Below, in pieces: positions 1 to 13,829 of a stretch of DNA of 64,000 nucleotides. The DNA is taken from positions 446,012 to 510,011 of the forward strand of contig SSBO01000012.1 in assembly GCA_005281725.1 (NCBI GenBank), written 5' to 3'. How positions within the stretch are numbered: the stretch's first letter is position 1; each line of letters starts with the position of its first letter. The DNA is from Wuchereria bancrofti. Lineage: Eukaryota > Nematoda > Chromadorea > Rhabditida > Onchocercidae. The notes below the pieces were generated by a model. It searched no databases and was not told the origin of the DNA. It worked only from the letters and a program-made list of their open reading frames with translations. The translations under genes were made by a program, and so were the position numbers.

Positions 1-3000
1 AATTTGTTTTTTGTTGCAAAAAGTTTTCTAGGTGCAAGGATAGGTTTTCATCAAATGATTATGGCAACAGTATTGATGAATAATGAGCAGAAAAAAGCTT
101 TCTCAAGATTGTATATTCGTGTACGTTTTAGTTTTTTTTTTTTTTTTTTCGTAGAATATATTCATTTTTACATAAGCTGGATATGGTATAATGATATTCC
201 ATGATTACGTTACAGTGAATTTTAACAGTGGAAAAGCGCCTATGACTATGTTATATTCATTACACTTGATTACGTATAGTTACGTATAGATGATTAAGTA
301 TATATAAATATAATATGCACCCGTTGTGCACGAAGCTTGTGTGCCATTTCGTTACGCATTTCACGTGGAACTTGATTTGGTTTCACCTCGACCACTAAAT
401 TTAGATTGACTTTCATGCAATCGATGTTTGCGCCCTTTGATGTGGATATATTTGGCATATATATGTATAAGTTACATTTGGAAGAAATTTGTTTTACTGA
501 TTAGAAGTAATTTAATAGCAAACATCTGAATTAGATATCACAAGTAAATCATGTTTTTAATTTTTCTTGCTGATCAAAACCCATCAGGATAAATGTCAAA
601 AACTTGAAGTTGAAAGTTATTTATTGATTCAGGAAATTCAAAAGCTCTATGTTTCAGCTGTACAAAAAAATATACGATGATTTCATTGATGATGATCACG
701 ATCAGTCTGTGTCAATCACTGTGTTAACTGTTCAGGTGAGCTGTTTAATTTGATTTTTTTTTGTGGGAAATATTGGAAAATTATTGTTGAGTAAAGAAAT
801 ATGAGTGGGAAGCAGGGAACAAATTAATACTTCGTTTTCGATATATTTCTCTTTGCTTTTTTTTTTTTCACTATCTTCCATTTTTCTATTCTTCTCTATT
901 GGAAATAAGAGATATGTCCTGAAAGTAGTACTGAACAGATCCTGAATTTTTGCTCTTCTTGAAACAGAATTCAGTTGTTTATTCTGTATTTTTTTTCGTT
1001 TGTCGGTAACGATTTGAAGTTTTACACTTTTTTTCAGATTTTTACCGTACCTACAATAGCACGCATGTTAATTGCTGAAGAATCAGTGTTCCAAATTGTA
1101 CTCCATACATTGTCCAGTCATTGTAGAAAATATCTGAAAGGTATCAGTTATTTTGCAATTTTTAAAAATTTTTATTTTGTTTCATTAAGCTTTTTTAGAT
1201 TTGTGAAATGAAGGCAAGAGAAAAAGAATAATAGAGAAATTAGGTCGGTTTTTCGATTAGTTGATAGTAGATTTTTTCAAATTATTATTTTAGCACCTAA
1301 CAAAAGGAAATTTGATTTTTCTTCACGATCATATCCTCATACACTTCGGCGTGCTTTATATATGCTCTGTGATCTGAGGTAAGTGCAATTTATGAAAGTT
1401 TTTGTCAAATTATGGTTATCTTTTTGAATGGAAAAGATCTTTATTGCAGTTAATTAATTGAAAGGCCACTATACCATATGCGTTCGTTAAGTAAATCTAA
1501 CATGTAACATCAAATGATATTTAGAGAGATTACTTTTTACAAAAGGCAATTCTGTAAATTTTTACAGGTAGCTAGCTATCCTATGCATCGTCCTTACTGA
1601 TGCAGCTTTTTTTAAACATGAATTGTTGATTTTAATAAATACAGTAAGCAAGTACAGAATAAAAAATCTGAAGAAATCTTTCACAGGTATTTGTTGTCTG
1701 TGGTCCCTTCACAGCAGGATTGGACACCTCAATTACGTGAAAATTTTCTTTCTGGATGTTCTTCCTTTATACGGTTTCTTTCATTTATGCAGGTAATTGC
1801 TTAATTTTGCCTGTACTTTGTTAGGAAGTTACAAACAAATGATGCGCAAATAGTGCTATTTTAAGATGACCGCTAATTTTATGTCTAAAATAGGAGTGTT
1901 TTTCTTTTGTTATCAGTGAATCAAAGTTGCAATTTAATAAATTTTAGGGTATGGATGAAGTTCGTCGTCAAACTGCAGAGCATCAAGTTTGGGAGCAGGA
2001 ATGGGAGACTGCTTTTAATATTCAAATCAAATTACAACATGTCCTTGCACTTACTATATGTTGGTGTAATTCGGATGTAAGCGTGCTTCTTGTAAAGTCT
2101 TTTTTCTTCATATCTAGTTGAATATAATATGGCACACATTTAGGTCAATAATATTTTGAAAAGTTTTATTTAATAATTTATGTTTTCCGGTGCAGGAATT
2201 TGTCCATAATCGTCTTATGAGCCAACTTATCGACGAGCTGGAAGCGGTAGCTAGTCATAGTCCCGACTTTGCAAATAAGGTTATCGTAGAAGGTGAACTA
2301 TTAATTCTTGTATTTGATGCTAAAATTTATACATTAGTTTTTTTTCTAAAATTTTTGCAATTTTTAAATTTAAATCTTTTGGGATTACAGTTGAAAGTCG
2401 TGGTACTAAAATTGGATAATCTTTAGATTGTAATTGAAAAGAATTTTTAGAGTGCCATTCGCAAAATCATAATGATAGACTCTTCAGAACACTATGTGGA
2501 ATTTCTCAATCGAAGATGAAGTTTCTAAAATTTCAGTTTTGTGTTAGAAATAATCTGTCTTTGAAAACTATTTCAGTGGATGGCATAAAAGCAACTTCCA
2601 TACCGTTTGATTTGTCGTATGGTTCACTGTCTGTGCATCAACCTTTTTGGCGACTTCTAGCCGGTTTATTTATTGCAGAGCAGTCATTGCTCCAAAAAAT
2701 TTGTGTTAGGGATGAAGCAGAAAAAATTCCTGAAGGAATGATCAACCTGAAAGGGAAGCGTGCACTTCTAATGGAAATGCCATTACGGTGATTCATCCGT
2801 TTATCGATTCATCTATTTTATCGTAACATGCTTAAAATTCCAGATATAACTGATTTGCAGTATTAGTTGTCTATTTTATCATTTTGCTATAGCAAATTTT
2901 TCCTCTTCATTATTCGGATACTGAGCATAAAATAATTTGATTTCATCTTTTGAAATCAAAACATTGGCTTGATAAGTTTCAAGATTTTTAATTTGCTTTA

Positions 3001-6000
3001 AATTCTTAATAAATTTGAAATGTCAGTGTTGAAGAATTTGATTTTAATTTATGAATAGCTTTCAGGATTTTTGTACTATGTTCGCAGTCACAAGCGCAAA
3101 TGTGGCGAAGAAATGGGTTTTCGTTGGTAAATCAGGTAATCATATCTATTTTATTTTTATTATTTTTCCATTTTTTTTTTTTTCATAAAGGTTTTTCAGA
3201 CATGTCATATCAAATTCAGCTTCGGTTTTGTGAAATGTTTGAAACAATTTTCTAACAAATATTTCATGCATGACTCTCTACATTAAACTTGTTATTCTGT
3301 TGATAGTTATTCTTATTTTGCACACACATAAAACTCTAATTTGTAATTGTCATTTCTATACGTATAAAATTTGGGCCAATATCTGTTTTCGAATTATTTT
3401 TGAACTTTTTTTGCTTATAAAATTTGTTTTTCAGATTCACAATTATTCTGCACCGACTTGTCGTGCTGAAATGTTCGATAGGGATATTTTGATGTTGCAA
3501 GTAAAGTTTAAAATATTTTCTGATCATTAGCGAAAGTAAATTTAAATTTTAGAAATGATCTTAAAACATTATCGTCATGAACTTTTTTTTTTGTTCCCAT
3601 TATATGAGACTTATTAATGAGCTTAAGTACTTATTTACTGAATCTCACTTACAATTTAGTACAGCTTTTCCCTGAAAATTCTTTATTAGCTTGATTAAGT
3701 CCATAAATTAAATAAACTAAGTGTCAACTGGGAACTACATGTATAATTTTTGACATAGCAATGCTGATACATTGCTATATCAAAAATTCAGCTTCATAAT
3801 CGGAAAAAAAACATGTAAAAAATCTTTCATTAGGAAATGATATTTTTGATAAATTGATGACTTCTTAATAAGTTAAATTTCAGGTTTGCGCTGCATTGAC
3901 ACCACCTGATACGTTCATTATAAGGGTTCTGCACCGTTTTGGATTACGAGTTTGGGCCGAAACAAATTTCGAGGAAATTCGCGCAGCTTTCAGCAGTGTA
4001 GCATCTGATGATTTAAGCAAATGTACGGTTACATTAGCTGAAGAAATGCTTCATTTATTCATCATTATTATTGGTTAGTTTTTATTCAAGTTCATATTCA
4101 CTTTCTCATGCGACTTTTTTAAAGGATTGTTGGTAAGTGTACAAATGTCTCATTTCATTTTATATTACCGCATATCATTTTATATTATCTTGATTCATTT
4201 CTTCAGCTATTTTCAGTTATATTAACGAGCCGGGTTCTTTTTTATTGCCTTAGTTTTTTTGTTTTTTGTTTCTTCGTTAAGTAATTCTGTTTTAGTTATT
4301 TGATAAAATTAAAATGAGCGTGTTGTAGGAGAGCGTTACTTGCCAGGTGTTGGAAAGTCAACAATAAAAACATTACTGAGGCGTGAAGTGCTTCATGTTC
4401 TTGCTACAAAGCCAACACCTTTCAGTAAGGTAATATAGCATCTTCTTATCAGTAGACATGCTCAGAATTCCGAAATAAACTTTATTTTATTTGAAGATTC
4501 AACGTGCAATGCCGGTAAATCTACTTTTTGCTGACCTTTCTGTGGAAGAAGCTGTCAAAAGTGTAGGAGACTTCAGGTATATTTCTGCTACACTTTTCGT
4601 TATTGTTTCAAACTGTTTTACCTAACCCTATCTTCTAGAAAACATTCTTGCAATTTTTCAGATTTTTTCTTATCTAGTAACATATCTTTTTTTCTTGCTT
4701 CATCAGAGTTACTATTTAATAAAAATCTTATTTAATTTATCTGTGGAACTTTTTATAGAAAACCAACGAAAACATCGCCGGGTATTTTCCTATTAAAAGA
4801 TAGTGCAAGAAGTGAATACAATGCGTTCTTTTATCACTATTCAAAAACAGATGTTTCAAATGCTGAACAGTACCGACAAAAATGTACTAATAAAGCACTC
4901 AAAAAGTATGTCGAATTTTTGAAAAGTATTAATATTTAATTACTCCAAAATTGCATCAATTTTGAAACTTGTTAGAAATCAGGAAATAAATAAATTCAAA
5001 GTGATTTAATTATTTATTTAATTTCAAAATCATGAATTAATAGTTTTTATCTACAGAGAGATAGTAGTAGCAGCACCACCGATGCCACCACAATTTGAAC
5101 CGTTTTTTGCGCCTATCATAAATCTTTTGCGCAGTAAAATGATGATGCAACTGATACGTATCGTTCTTGAGAGGACAGCAAGAAGAAGTCGCTATTCAAG
5201 TGATGGCTTACTGCATCGAGTAGGTTCACATAAATGATTTTTCTTTCTTTATATATAATAGCATGATGATAAGTTAATGTTTTTTGGTTTATGCTGCTAT
5301 CAAACGACTTGATAATTATTACATTCTTAATCGTTTATTCATTTTTAAATTTCATAACTTATACTAATGTTTTATTTCCTAAACATTTTCATTTAAAAGA
5401 TGTTTAAATAATAACTCTTGTATTATCGTAGTTTCTGTTATCGTAGTTTAAAATTTCTTTTCAAAAATTTTATTCTTGTTTTTTGCTTTTTGAATTTGAG
5501 ATAATGCTGACACTTTGGTATCAAAATGGTTTTTAAAATTTGCAATGTGAAAATAGTTGTAATTTTTGTCTGGAATTTTTTTTAAGATACTTCATTGCTG
5601 AAATTTTCAAAATTTCTAACCGTTTTTCAGGTGCTTTTTTTGGTTGGAATGGGTCTTAATGAACAGACCGTAAACAGTAACTTCGATTTCATCGGTTGTG
5701 CTGAGGAGGCTAATATATTTACATTGATGAAGAATTTAAATGGAAAACCTGAATCAGAACCGCATGCTGACCTACTGGGATATTTGCTTGAGGTTGATTA
5801 TCATTCTTGTTCACTTTATGTAAAATTTTATCCATTACATGGCTGAAGTGTAAAATCAGGTATGTTCCAGAAAATTTGTCGAAATCCGAAACAGTTTTGA
5901 TAATTTAGTGACATCTATTTATTATCTTTATGGAAATAATTACTGTGTGACCTTATTATGATTTTCATGGCTGCTATTTTATTTTTCTTCTATCATTTAT

Positions 6001-9000
6001 CGGGAATACAGTATAAGAAAATAAATCCTTTTGTCCTAGGAAGAGTGTAACTCGATGTTATGATTGTAAAAAAAAAAAGCACTCCGAATTGTATTAATCA
6101 AAATTCTTTACTTATTATTGTTGTGATTGAAATTTCACTGAATGCAAAAATTGAATTCATAATCTGGACTGAAAAATTGTAGTAAGAGGATGACAAACGA
6201 AGTAAAAATAGAAATCCTCATAAAAATTTATTTTGTGGAAAACATTTTAACAAACTTTCTAGCGTTACAAGAAGACGAAATCGGAGAGCAAAGAAACTGT
6301 TATGCAACCGAGATTGGAAGCCCCAGATGCATCAGAATCAGAAATTAAAGCCAGAAAAGCGGCGATTGCCGCTAAAAAACGAAAACAAGCAATGGATCAG
6401 GTAAAATATGTCTGTTGTGGGAAAATTCTTTAATTTTAATTCTCACTTATTTTCTTAACTTTGATAATTTCTGAAATTTTGCAGATGAGTCGACTGCAGA
6501 AGCAATTTGTGACACAAAATCAGGATTTGATTGGAAAGGAGTTTCTTGAGGGGAAAGGACCTCAAAAACATGATGATGATGATGAGCCATTGGGGTAGAT
6601 GTTCTTCTAAATTTCTTTTCGAATGAAATTGAAAATTTTGTTAATTCATGCTTTTTTGTTTTTATATGTTTCCAGAAAAAAATTGTTTGAAGAACATACT
6701 AGATTCTTTCATGCTAAAAATGTTGCCCTATAGCATTATTTTATCGTCATAATATTCTTATCATTGTTTAGCATTTTACCTCATGGTAGCGGTTTTCCCA
6801 TTTGTTTGGGTATTGATCGAAGTATTGCAAAATGTGACAGTTGTCGTCGAGTTACATGTATTCTGTGCCAGGAAGATGAAGATATTACAGCGAATGGTCA
6901 GGCGCTAGTATGTGCTGCATTTATGCAAAAGTAAGTATATCGAAATCTGTATGTTTTTATGACCATGTCATATCATTCAGATCATTTTTATGACGCATGT
7001 CATGAATCTTTAAGAACTTTATTGTTAATGGTTTTTTTTGAAATATTAGCTTCTTTAATTTCATCAATTTTTTTAACTTATAAACCATAAACCATTAATC
7101 ATATTCCTCTACTTTGGCAACAACTTCTTTAAATTTGCTTTCTTAGCAATAATAGCTTGAGTTGAAGAATTTTTCCGAATACTTCAACAAAATTTCAATT
7201 CCATACTTTCAGATCATCACTATTTGCAAGACTTAAACAGGAAGAAGCTGCATCAGAGTTGTCTAAAGTATTTGTACCTGTTTCGCTTCGAAATGGCCTT
7301 GGATCTTCAACATGTGGTCATGTGATGCACTTTAATTGTTATAAAAAGTAGGAATTTATTTTGTTTGTAATATCATAATAAAAATTACAATTTTAATTTT
7401 AGTGCTTTACTGATTGCTGTATGTGCTGTGACTAAAAGCATCCTTATAAAATTAGGAACCAATGTTATGAAATACAATTTGCAACTTGTTCAGTTATAGA
7501 ATCTCAAGCTACTAATAAATTCATTATCATGGATAATGTATTCTTTACTTTTAGTACGACCATATTTTCTAGGTTTTCCGAATTGCTAAAAGATCGTGAT
7601 CGTGGCCGTAATCCACAACTCATGGCATTCAATCCACGTGTGCTTGATGTTAATTCTGGTGAATATTTGTGTCCGCTGTGTAAACGTCTAAGCAATACGA
7701 TACTACCAATTCTACCCCCTCTTGCGCAAGTTTTCCACGACAGGTATACAAATGTCAACCTTTTATATAGTTAATCTTTGTAGCTTTCATTTTTTATACT
7801 TATTAGCATTTTTGGGATGGATATTTTATCAAATTTATCCCGGTTACTTTCTCCAGGTAAAGATATTTTTCTACATTCTTTAAATGTTTTCATACATTTT
7901 TTCTTAAATTTTAAATGTTTTAGTTATCTTTATATTCAATACGTGTAATTATTTTCAACTATGTTGTAGAATTGCTAATAAAGAAAGGCACATGGAATTT
8001 GAAGACTGGATAAATCATTTCGTTGGATTTTTTGATAGCTCGACCAGTGATGACAAATCATTTAAAGGTCATAGCAAGAAGAGGTTTGGGCCGTTCCCAT
8101 TTATTTTTTCTTAAGATTATTGTATCATTACAAGTAAATTGAAGAGCTCCATTCAAATTTTAAAGGAAAATGAAATTTAGATCGCATTCAGAACGATCGT
8201 TAATGGAATTAGCAAGTCGAGAAGCTGAAACTGGAAATACATTATCAGCATCGGTTCCCTCAACATCTGCCATGTCCTTTATGATGGAAATGAGTCCAGT
8301 TGTTCATCCAAGTATGTCTAAATGTTTTTTTTTTTCTGTTTCTGATAGAAGAAATGTGATGGTCAAAGGGTATCACACTATATAATTTGACTTCAAACTT
8401 GTGATGGAATTTAAAAAAATAAAAGACATTAATAAGGAACGGTTACAATCAGTCAGTGAACATTAATTTCTAGTAAATATAGATTATTAGTAAATATTTA
8501 AGCTGAGGATGGAGAGTAAGCTGTATATGTTGAAATGAGAGATAAATTATAATTTCTAGAACCGGATGAAATGATGGAAGTAGATGACAACGAAGAAAGA
8601 ACGGTGAAGACAGCTGTGAAAAGACATAGTGGTCCTGATGGACGTTTCTTTTCAATTTTTACGTCCATTCCGGATGTAATGCATAAAATCAAAGATATGC
8701 TTATTCAACCGGAAAAGCAGCATACTGATAGGTGTGGTGTTTTTGATATTTCAACAAATCTTCATTTCCTTCTCTTGAAATTGTGACTTAGATAAAAAGT
8801 GAAGGATGTAGAGAATCAGTTCATAAGCAGCTGAGGCCATGAGAAGAAGAAAGAATTTTGTTGCTCGGAGGAAATGTATAACTAATTCAATATTTTGTTT
8901 GAATTCAATATTCATTAAAAATAATTTACAGTGTACGCACATATTTTTCACCAGTAATTTGGGATATGATACACTATTTTCTCAAGCAAACTAATTTGGT

Positions 9001-12000
9001 TAGTATTTCAATCAAAAGAGCTGCTATTATATCTCTGCATTTTATATTGTTAATTGCATTTAAAAGTGCTGAAAATGAGATTAACTTTAACCTTAATCAT
9101 ATTAATGATATTTGTTATTTAAACATTTGCTATAATTATATGAATGGTATTCAGTGGTCTGAAAAATTTACAGCATTTGCAAAATGACGGAACTTCCAGT
9201 TATTTTAATGAAGAAATTATGGAAGCTATTTTCACGTTCCAAACTGCTGCATTTTCACTTCGTTCAATTGCAACAGTACTTCGTCGTGGTGGCAAGCCAT
9301 TATTTGGAGCGTGGAATGCTAGACAGGTTATTTCTAAATGTTACGTGAAGTGGAATTTTACATTACCAGTGATGGTTTAATGTTTTATTTATCTCATAAT
9401 ATATATATATACCATATTGTAAATCTGAAAGGAGCAAAGTAATATGCAAAAATAACGAAACTAATTTATAATATAGTTGTAGCGTTTTCATGTTCACCAG
9501 TTCATTATGATGAGATTTTGTAAATTAGTCTAATCACTTAACTTAAAATTAGTTACTCGTCTAAATTAGCTTAAAATGTTGTTAAACGCTAATTAAGCAC
9601 TAACTGAAACTAATTAATCAGTAAATTAACATATGCAACATTCTGATATAAATATCAAAAACCATTTTCAGCGTGAGTGCATATATGCATTATCACGAAG
9701 TTGTGCGGTAGCGACAATGAAATGTCATTCATCATACTATTATCTACGATTTCTTCTGCTTCAATTATTATCGCCACTTCTATCGCATAAAGCAATTACT
9801 GATCAGAATGCCACAGTAGATTCTGGTACAGATTCAAGTAATCCCGTTGATCAGTCATCAGTAAAAGCACTGGAAGCAAAAAAGAAAACAGAGATTCATC
9901 TACCGGAAGGAATGGATCTTAATAATATGGTATATTTGTTTCATTTCTAAAAAAAAAAAACGTAAACTAACATTTCAAAAAATGTTTGCTTCTTAATTAA
10001 AATTTTATCACTTCAACTGGTGCTAATGAAAACCAGGTAATTGAACCATGACTAGTTTTACCTTTCAATGTCTTTTGTCAATGAGCAGTTTGCAGCTGAC
10101 TCTATTATGATTATAAGCTATTATAAATATTATAATGAATAACTGAATATGATAATTATCTTGAAAATATCAATATCAGTTAATTGATAAGTTTTTTTTT
10201 TTCAGCCTCAGTTAGAATTCGCAGTAGCTGTTATGATGTCAGAAGATATTAAAAAGCCAATAAATATCCTTGCAATCGATATGCTTTCACTTGCAGTAAG
10301 TGTTTCGTTTTCACCGCAAGTTTATTTCACTGCCCTCCTCTTTAAATGATTCCTGACCTTCCCAGCGACATCGTTCTCTTCATTTTTATCTCCTGATGGT
10401 TCTTCCATGATTCCATCCTTTTGAAAAATTAAATTTGCATTTAGAATTTTTGCATTTTAAAAATTTGTTTTAAAATTGAATGTTATGTTATAGGTTGAAA
10501 TGGCTATGTGTGAAGGCTGGGAACCAATGAACAAAAATGGTAAAGCTATAAATAATAAAGAAGGATTTGTTACATTCCCGCATGGTTCAGAAAATGAGCA
10601 ATATGCTATTCGATTGGCACTTATTGGACATTTATATCAAGTATGCATTCATATTTAGTACCAATTTTGATATATTAATTATCGTATTGTCCTTCCTACC
10701 ATACAAAAGTTATCACCGACTATGTGCTTGCTGATGAAATGAAAATAATAGAATTTCATTGAATGCTAGAATCCAACTTCAATAATAACATAAAATTAGT
10801 TTTAGCCTTAATGTTGATGAAGAATTCTTAAGTAGCATTAAGGTTGTTCATTAAGGTTATTGCTACATTTGATGTTGAACCGATTCTTTCAAAACAGTCA
10901 GCTTCACCATTCGTTATACAAGAGGATAAAATGTTGGATGACTTACTTCTGCATCTATACGCTATTGCCTGTCCTGGAAAACAGCTATCCTCAATGGTTG
11001 CACTAAAAAAGGTATTGTGAAATTTTAAAACCATTTTAGAATTTTTGTTTTTACATTTGTTCATTTCAATAGCATCAATTTTTAGAATTGTTATCATATA
11101 GTCCAGTAATGAATATAAATATGTTTGGAATAAATGTCTTATGGAGATATCGGCAGTGTTTTTAGCATTTCGTTATTGATAATGGGAATGTATTCCAGAG
11201 AAAAATAATTCCTAATTCCTAGAGATTTGGATTAAACCATATATCTAAGTATAAAGCCAATTTGGAAACTTCATACATACAGTGACTGTATTACTTTTTG
11301 TTGTTATGTTATGACAAAACTAAAATATAAGTTTTACTTAAATTTTAGCAAATAAACATTTTGTCTAGCTGGTATGTAAATTTTTTTAAATAATTTAATT
11401 TTTTTAAATTTCAAATTACTTTGAAAATGTAAAATTTTGCAGACACTTCATACAGCAGTACTTGAATTTCTGCGTCCACTCTCACTGCTTTACCATGCAC
11501 TTACACTTGTACCACCACCAGAGGCTTTGAAAGGTAATATAGCAAAATTGATTTCATCCTCAAATAATATTCTTCCATTCATATATAAAAATATGGAGGG
11601 ATTAAAATAGCTGATTTGAAATGATAGACAAACTTTATGCCAGCTCATTATCCGGAAATAACAAGATTCATTAAAAAATGAATCTTGTTCATCATGAAGA
11701 AAATAAACTTCATTAAAATGTGAGCAGTATCAGTATCACTAAATGTTTTACATTACGATTCATTTTTAAATCAAATTTTAATAAAAAAGGTATAGTTAAT
11801 TAAGGAATCTTTTTTTTTTCAGATCCTTCCGTTAATGAATTCGAACCTCTATGTCGTTATCTTGGTTTCATACCTAGTCTTGGCGAATTTCTCGGTGGTC
11901 TGTGTGTTGAGAAACTGTTTACATTGTAAGTTATATGCGTAGAAAAATGAAATAAGGATTGAAACTTGAATTTATCGGCATTTTATTATTTAATCATTAG

Positions 12001-13674
12001 ACTGAATACCAGTAATTACATTTAAAAAGCTTACTTTTTCAGTTTGACGTATATAAATATGTTTATCTATTTATATTTTTATTTTTATTCGCCAGGTTTT
12101 ATTCTCCTTTTTTACACCATTTCATGGCTTCTAACGGTTAAAAATTTCTTTTATCATGCATGAACGATAAGCTGAAGCATGCAGCAGCAATTTTAACTTA
12201 ATTTCTCTTAGATGGGCATCATCACAAGGAAATAAATCTCAGCGAAGTTTCGTACGGCAACCAGTTTTGGAAAATTCATTTGTGGAGTTGCCGGAAGATT
12301 TTTCAGAACTGATCAATTATGCAGCCAGTTTCAGGTTTTTTCTTATTTTATTAGTACATTTTCACTTTGTAATATTCCATAACGGTTTAAAAAAGTTTCA
12401 GTATGTATTAAACCCTGGATTACTGTCAGCTGTAGTCCAAAATATCGAGATTTATGATATTTTTGCTCGAATTTGTTAGTTGTAGTCTCATTGCATATTG
12501 GTATATTGAAATCACTAAAGGAAGTTTAAACTGATAACTTCACTGGGACTAAACTTCATAACGGAGTCAAGAATCTGACGTCTTTCTTAATGAGTGCTAG
12601 GAGATCACTAACTTTTGACTTTTTATATCCTTGAAATATATATTGAGGAATAGGTTTTGTTATTGTCGTATGAGGAGACATTTCAACAGAGACAATATCG
12701 TTTTCTGAAATTGAGCTAAGATTACTTTACAAAAGTAATCTTAGCTCAATTTGTATACATTTCGAAGGTTTGTTTTCTAATTGAAAACTCTTCAGATGTC
12801 CTTCTATTCCCATCGATGATCGTTCATCATCGGCACCAAGCTTATGCCTTCTTTGTGGTTCATTACTTTGCTCCCAGATTTATTGTTGTCAACGCACAGT
12901 AAGTTATAAGAGCAATATGAATCATTTACCATAATATTGTAGGAAATCTTAATTTCTTGATTAATAATACAGGATGATATACTTTTGAATATTATTGTAG
13001 GTAAATGGTATTACACTTGGAGCTTGTTCTTATCATTTAAAAATGTGTACTGGATGTTCTGGTGGTGTGTTTCTTCGGTTAGTGATTTTTATCGTTCTAT
13101 CTTTTGCTTCTTTTTTTTCAATGTTTTTTAGAATGTTATTGCTCTAATAAAAGAGGGTTTGATTTGATTTTCTTGAAAATGATTAAAATTCTATCTCCAT
13201 TTCAAAAAATTTAAGAATTCGTGATTGTCAAGTAGTACTGTTAACATCACGTGATCGAGGTTGCTTACTCCCAGCGCCTTATATAGATGATTATGGTGAA
13301 GCGGATCCAGGATTTCGGTATTTTTTTATTTTTCTTTTTTAATGTCTTATATAAATTTTTATACATTATTACTGTTGATATGTCATCATCGTTGGAATAT
13401 GATGATTTTTCAATAATGGTTAAATTTTTTAAAGGATTTTCTAGTAGAAATTTATAAAGAATTTCTATATAATATAAGGAGTTCTACTTTGAATTTCTGG
13501 TTTGAAAATTTTTCAAACTTATTGTATTACAGACGTGGGAATCCATTGCATCTTAGTCACGAACTTTATGCAAAATTAGAGAATCTGTGGCTTAATCAAT
13601 CAATAACGGAAGAAGTGGCCAATCAATATGAAATTGATCATCGCAATATAGGTCTCGAATGGCACCATTTTTAG
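1..13674 (+). CDS. ubr-1: UBR1/UBR2-type N-recognin E3 ubiquitin ligase, 3' part (37 exons)
   Basis: RING-type E3 that ubiquitinates N-degron proteins (N-end rule pathway) in cytosol and nucleus. Exons: <=32-120, 658-735, 1038-1140, 1294-1378, 1687-1793, 1948-2076, 2196-2292, 2577-2787, 3066-3135, 3435-3500, 3884-4073, 4329-4429, 4497-4576, 4759-4905, 5057-5219, 5631-5792, 6263-6400, 6485-6594, 6772-6930, 7213-7347, 7573-7743, 7970-8083, 8166-8311, 8560-8731, 8932-8998, 9174-9326, 9672-9929, 10206-10295, 10494-10640, 10856-11011, 11443-11533, 11823-11925, 12212-12334, 12796-12898, 13001-13077, 13216-13317, 13533-13674. All phases agree, giving about 1545 codons. Family landmarks seen: IFTVPTIARMLI, GERYLPGVG, MWRRNGFSL; a RING-H2 split over three exons (CILC, CGHVMHFNC, YLCPLCK); a C-terminal cysteine-rich domain (SLCLLCGSLLC, GACSYH) and the end RRGNPLHLS. 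The N-terminal UBR box must lie upstream of the window. UBR2 is the only close alternative; nematodes usually have a single gene. Exon 1 start and the weak donor at 5793 are the least sure. Confidence 0.96.
12708..12752. repeat. Perfect hairpin, 21-nt arms and 3-nt loop
   Basis: Left arm 12708-12728 and right arm 12732-12752 are exact reverse complements separated by ACA. It lies in the ubr-1 intron between 12334 and 12796, about 45 nt before the acceptor. It could be a transposon footprint or fold in the pre-mRNA. Confidence 0.9.
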
Positions 13675-13816
13675 ATTATTTTTTATACCGAGTTCATTTT
13701 CTTTCTTTATGCTCATATATTTAATGCATTCTGTATAGTATAGTCATGTGCGAGAAAAAAGAATGATGTTGGATATATTTTTTGTCACAAACTTTATTTC
13801 AAGTTTAAACGCTCAA

Positions 13817-13822
13817 AATAAA
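13817..13822 (+). terminator. Poly(A) signal AATAAA of ubr-1
   Basis: First clear AATAAA after the ubr-1 stop, 143 nt downstream. Assignment is inferred from position. Confidence 0.5.
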
Positions 13823-13829
13823 TCCATAT

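Noticed and set aside
7504..7758. Minus-strand ORF opposite ubr-1
   Set aside because: Antisense shadow of the exon with YLCPLCK.
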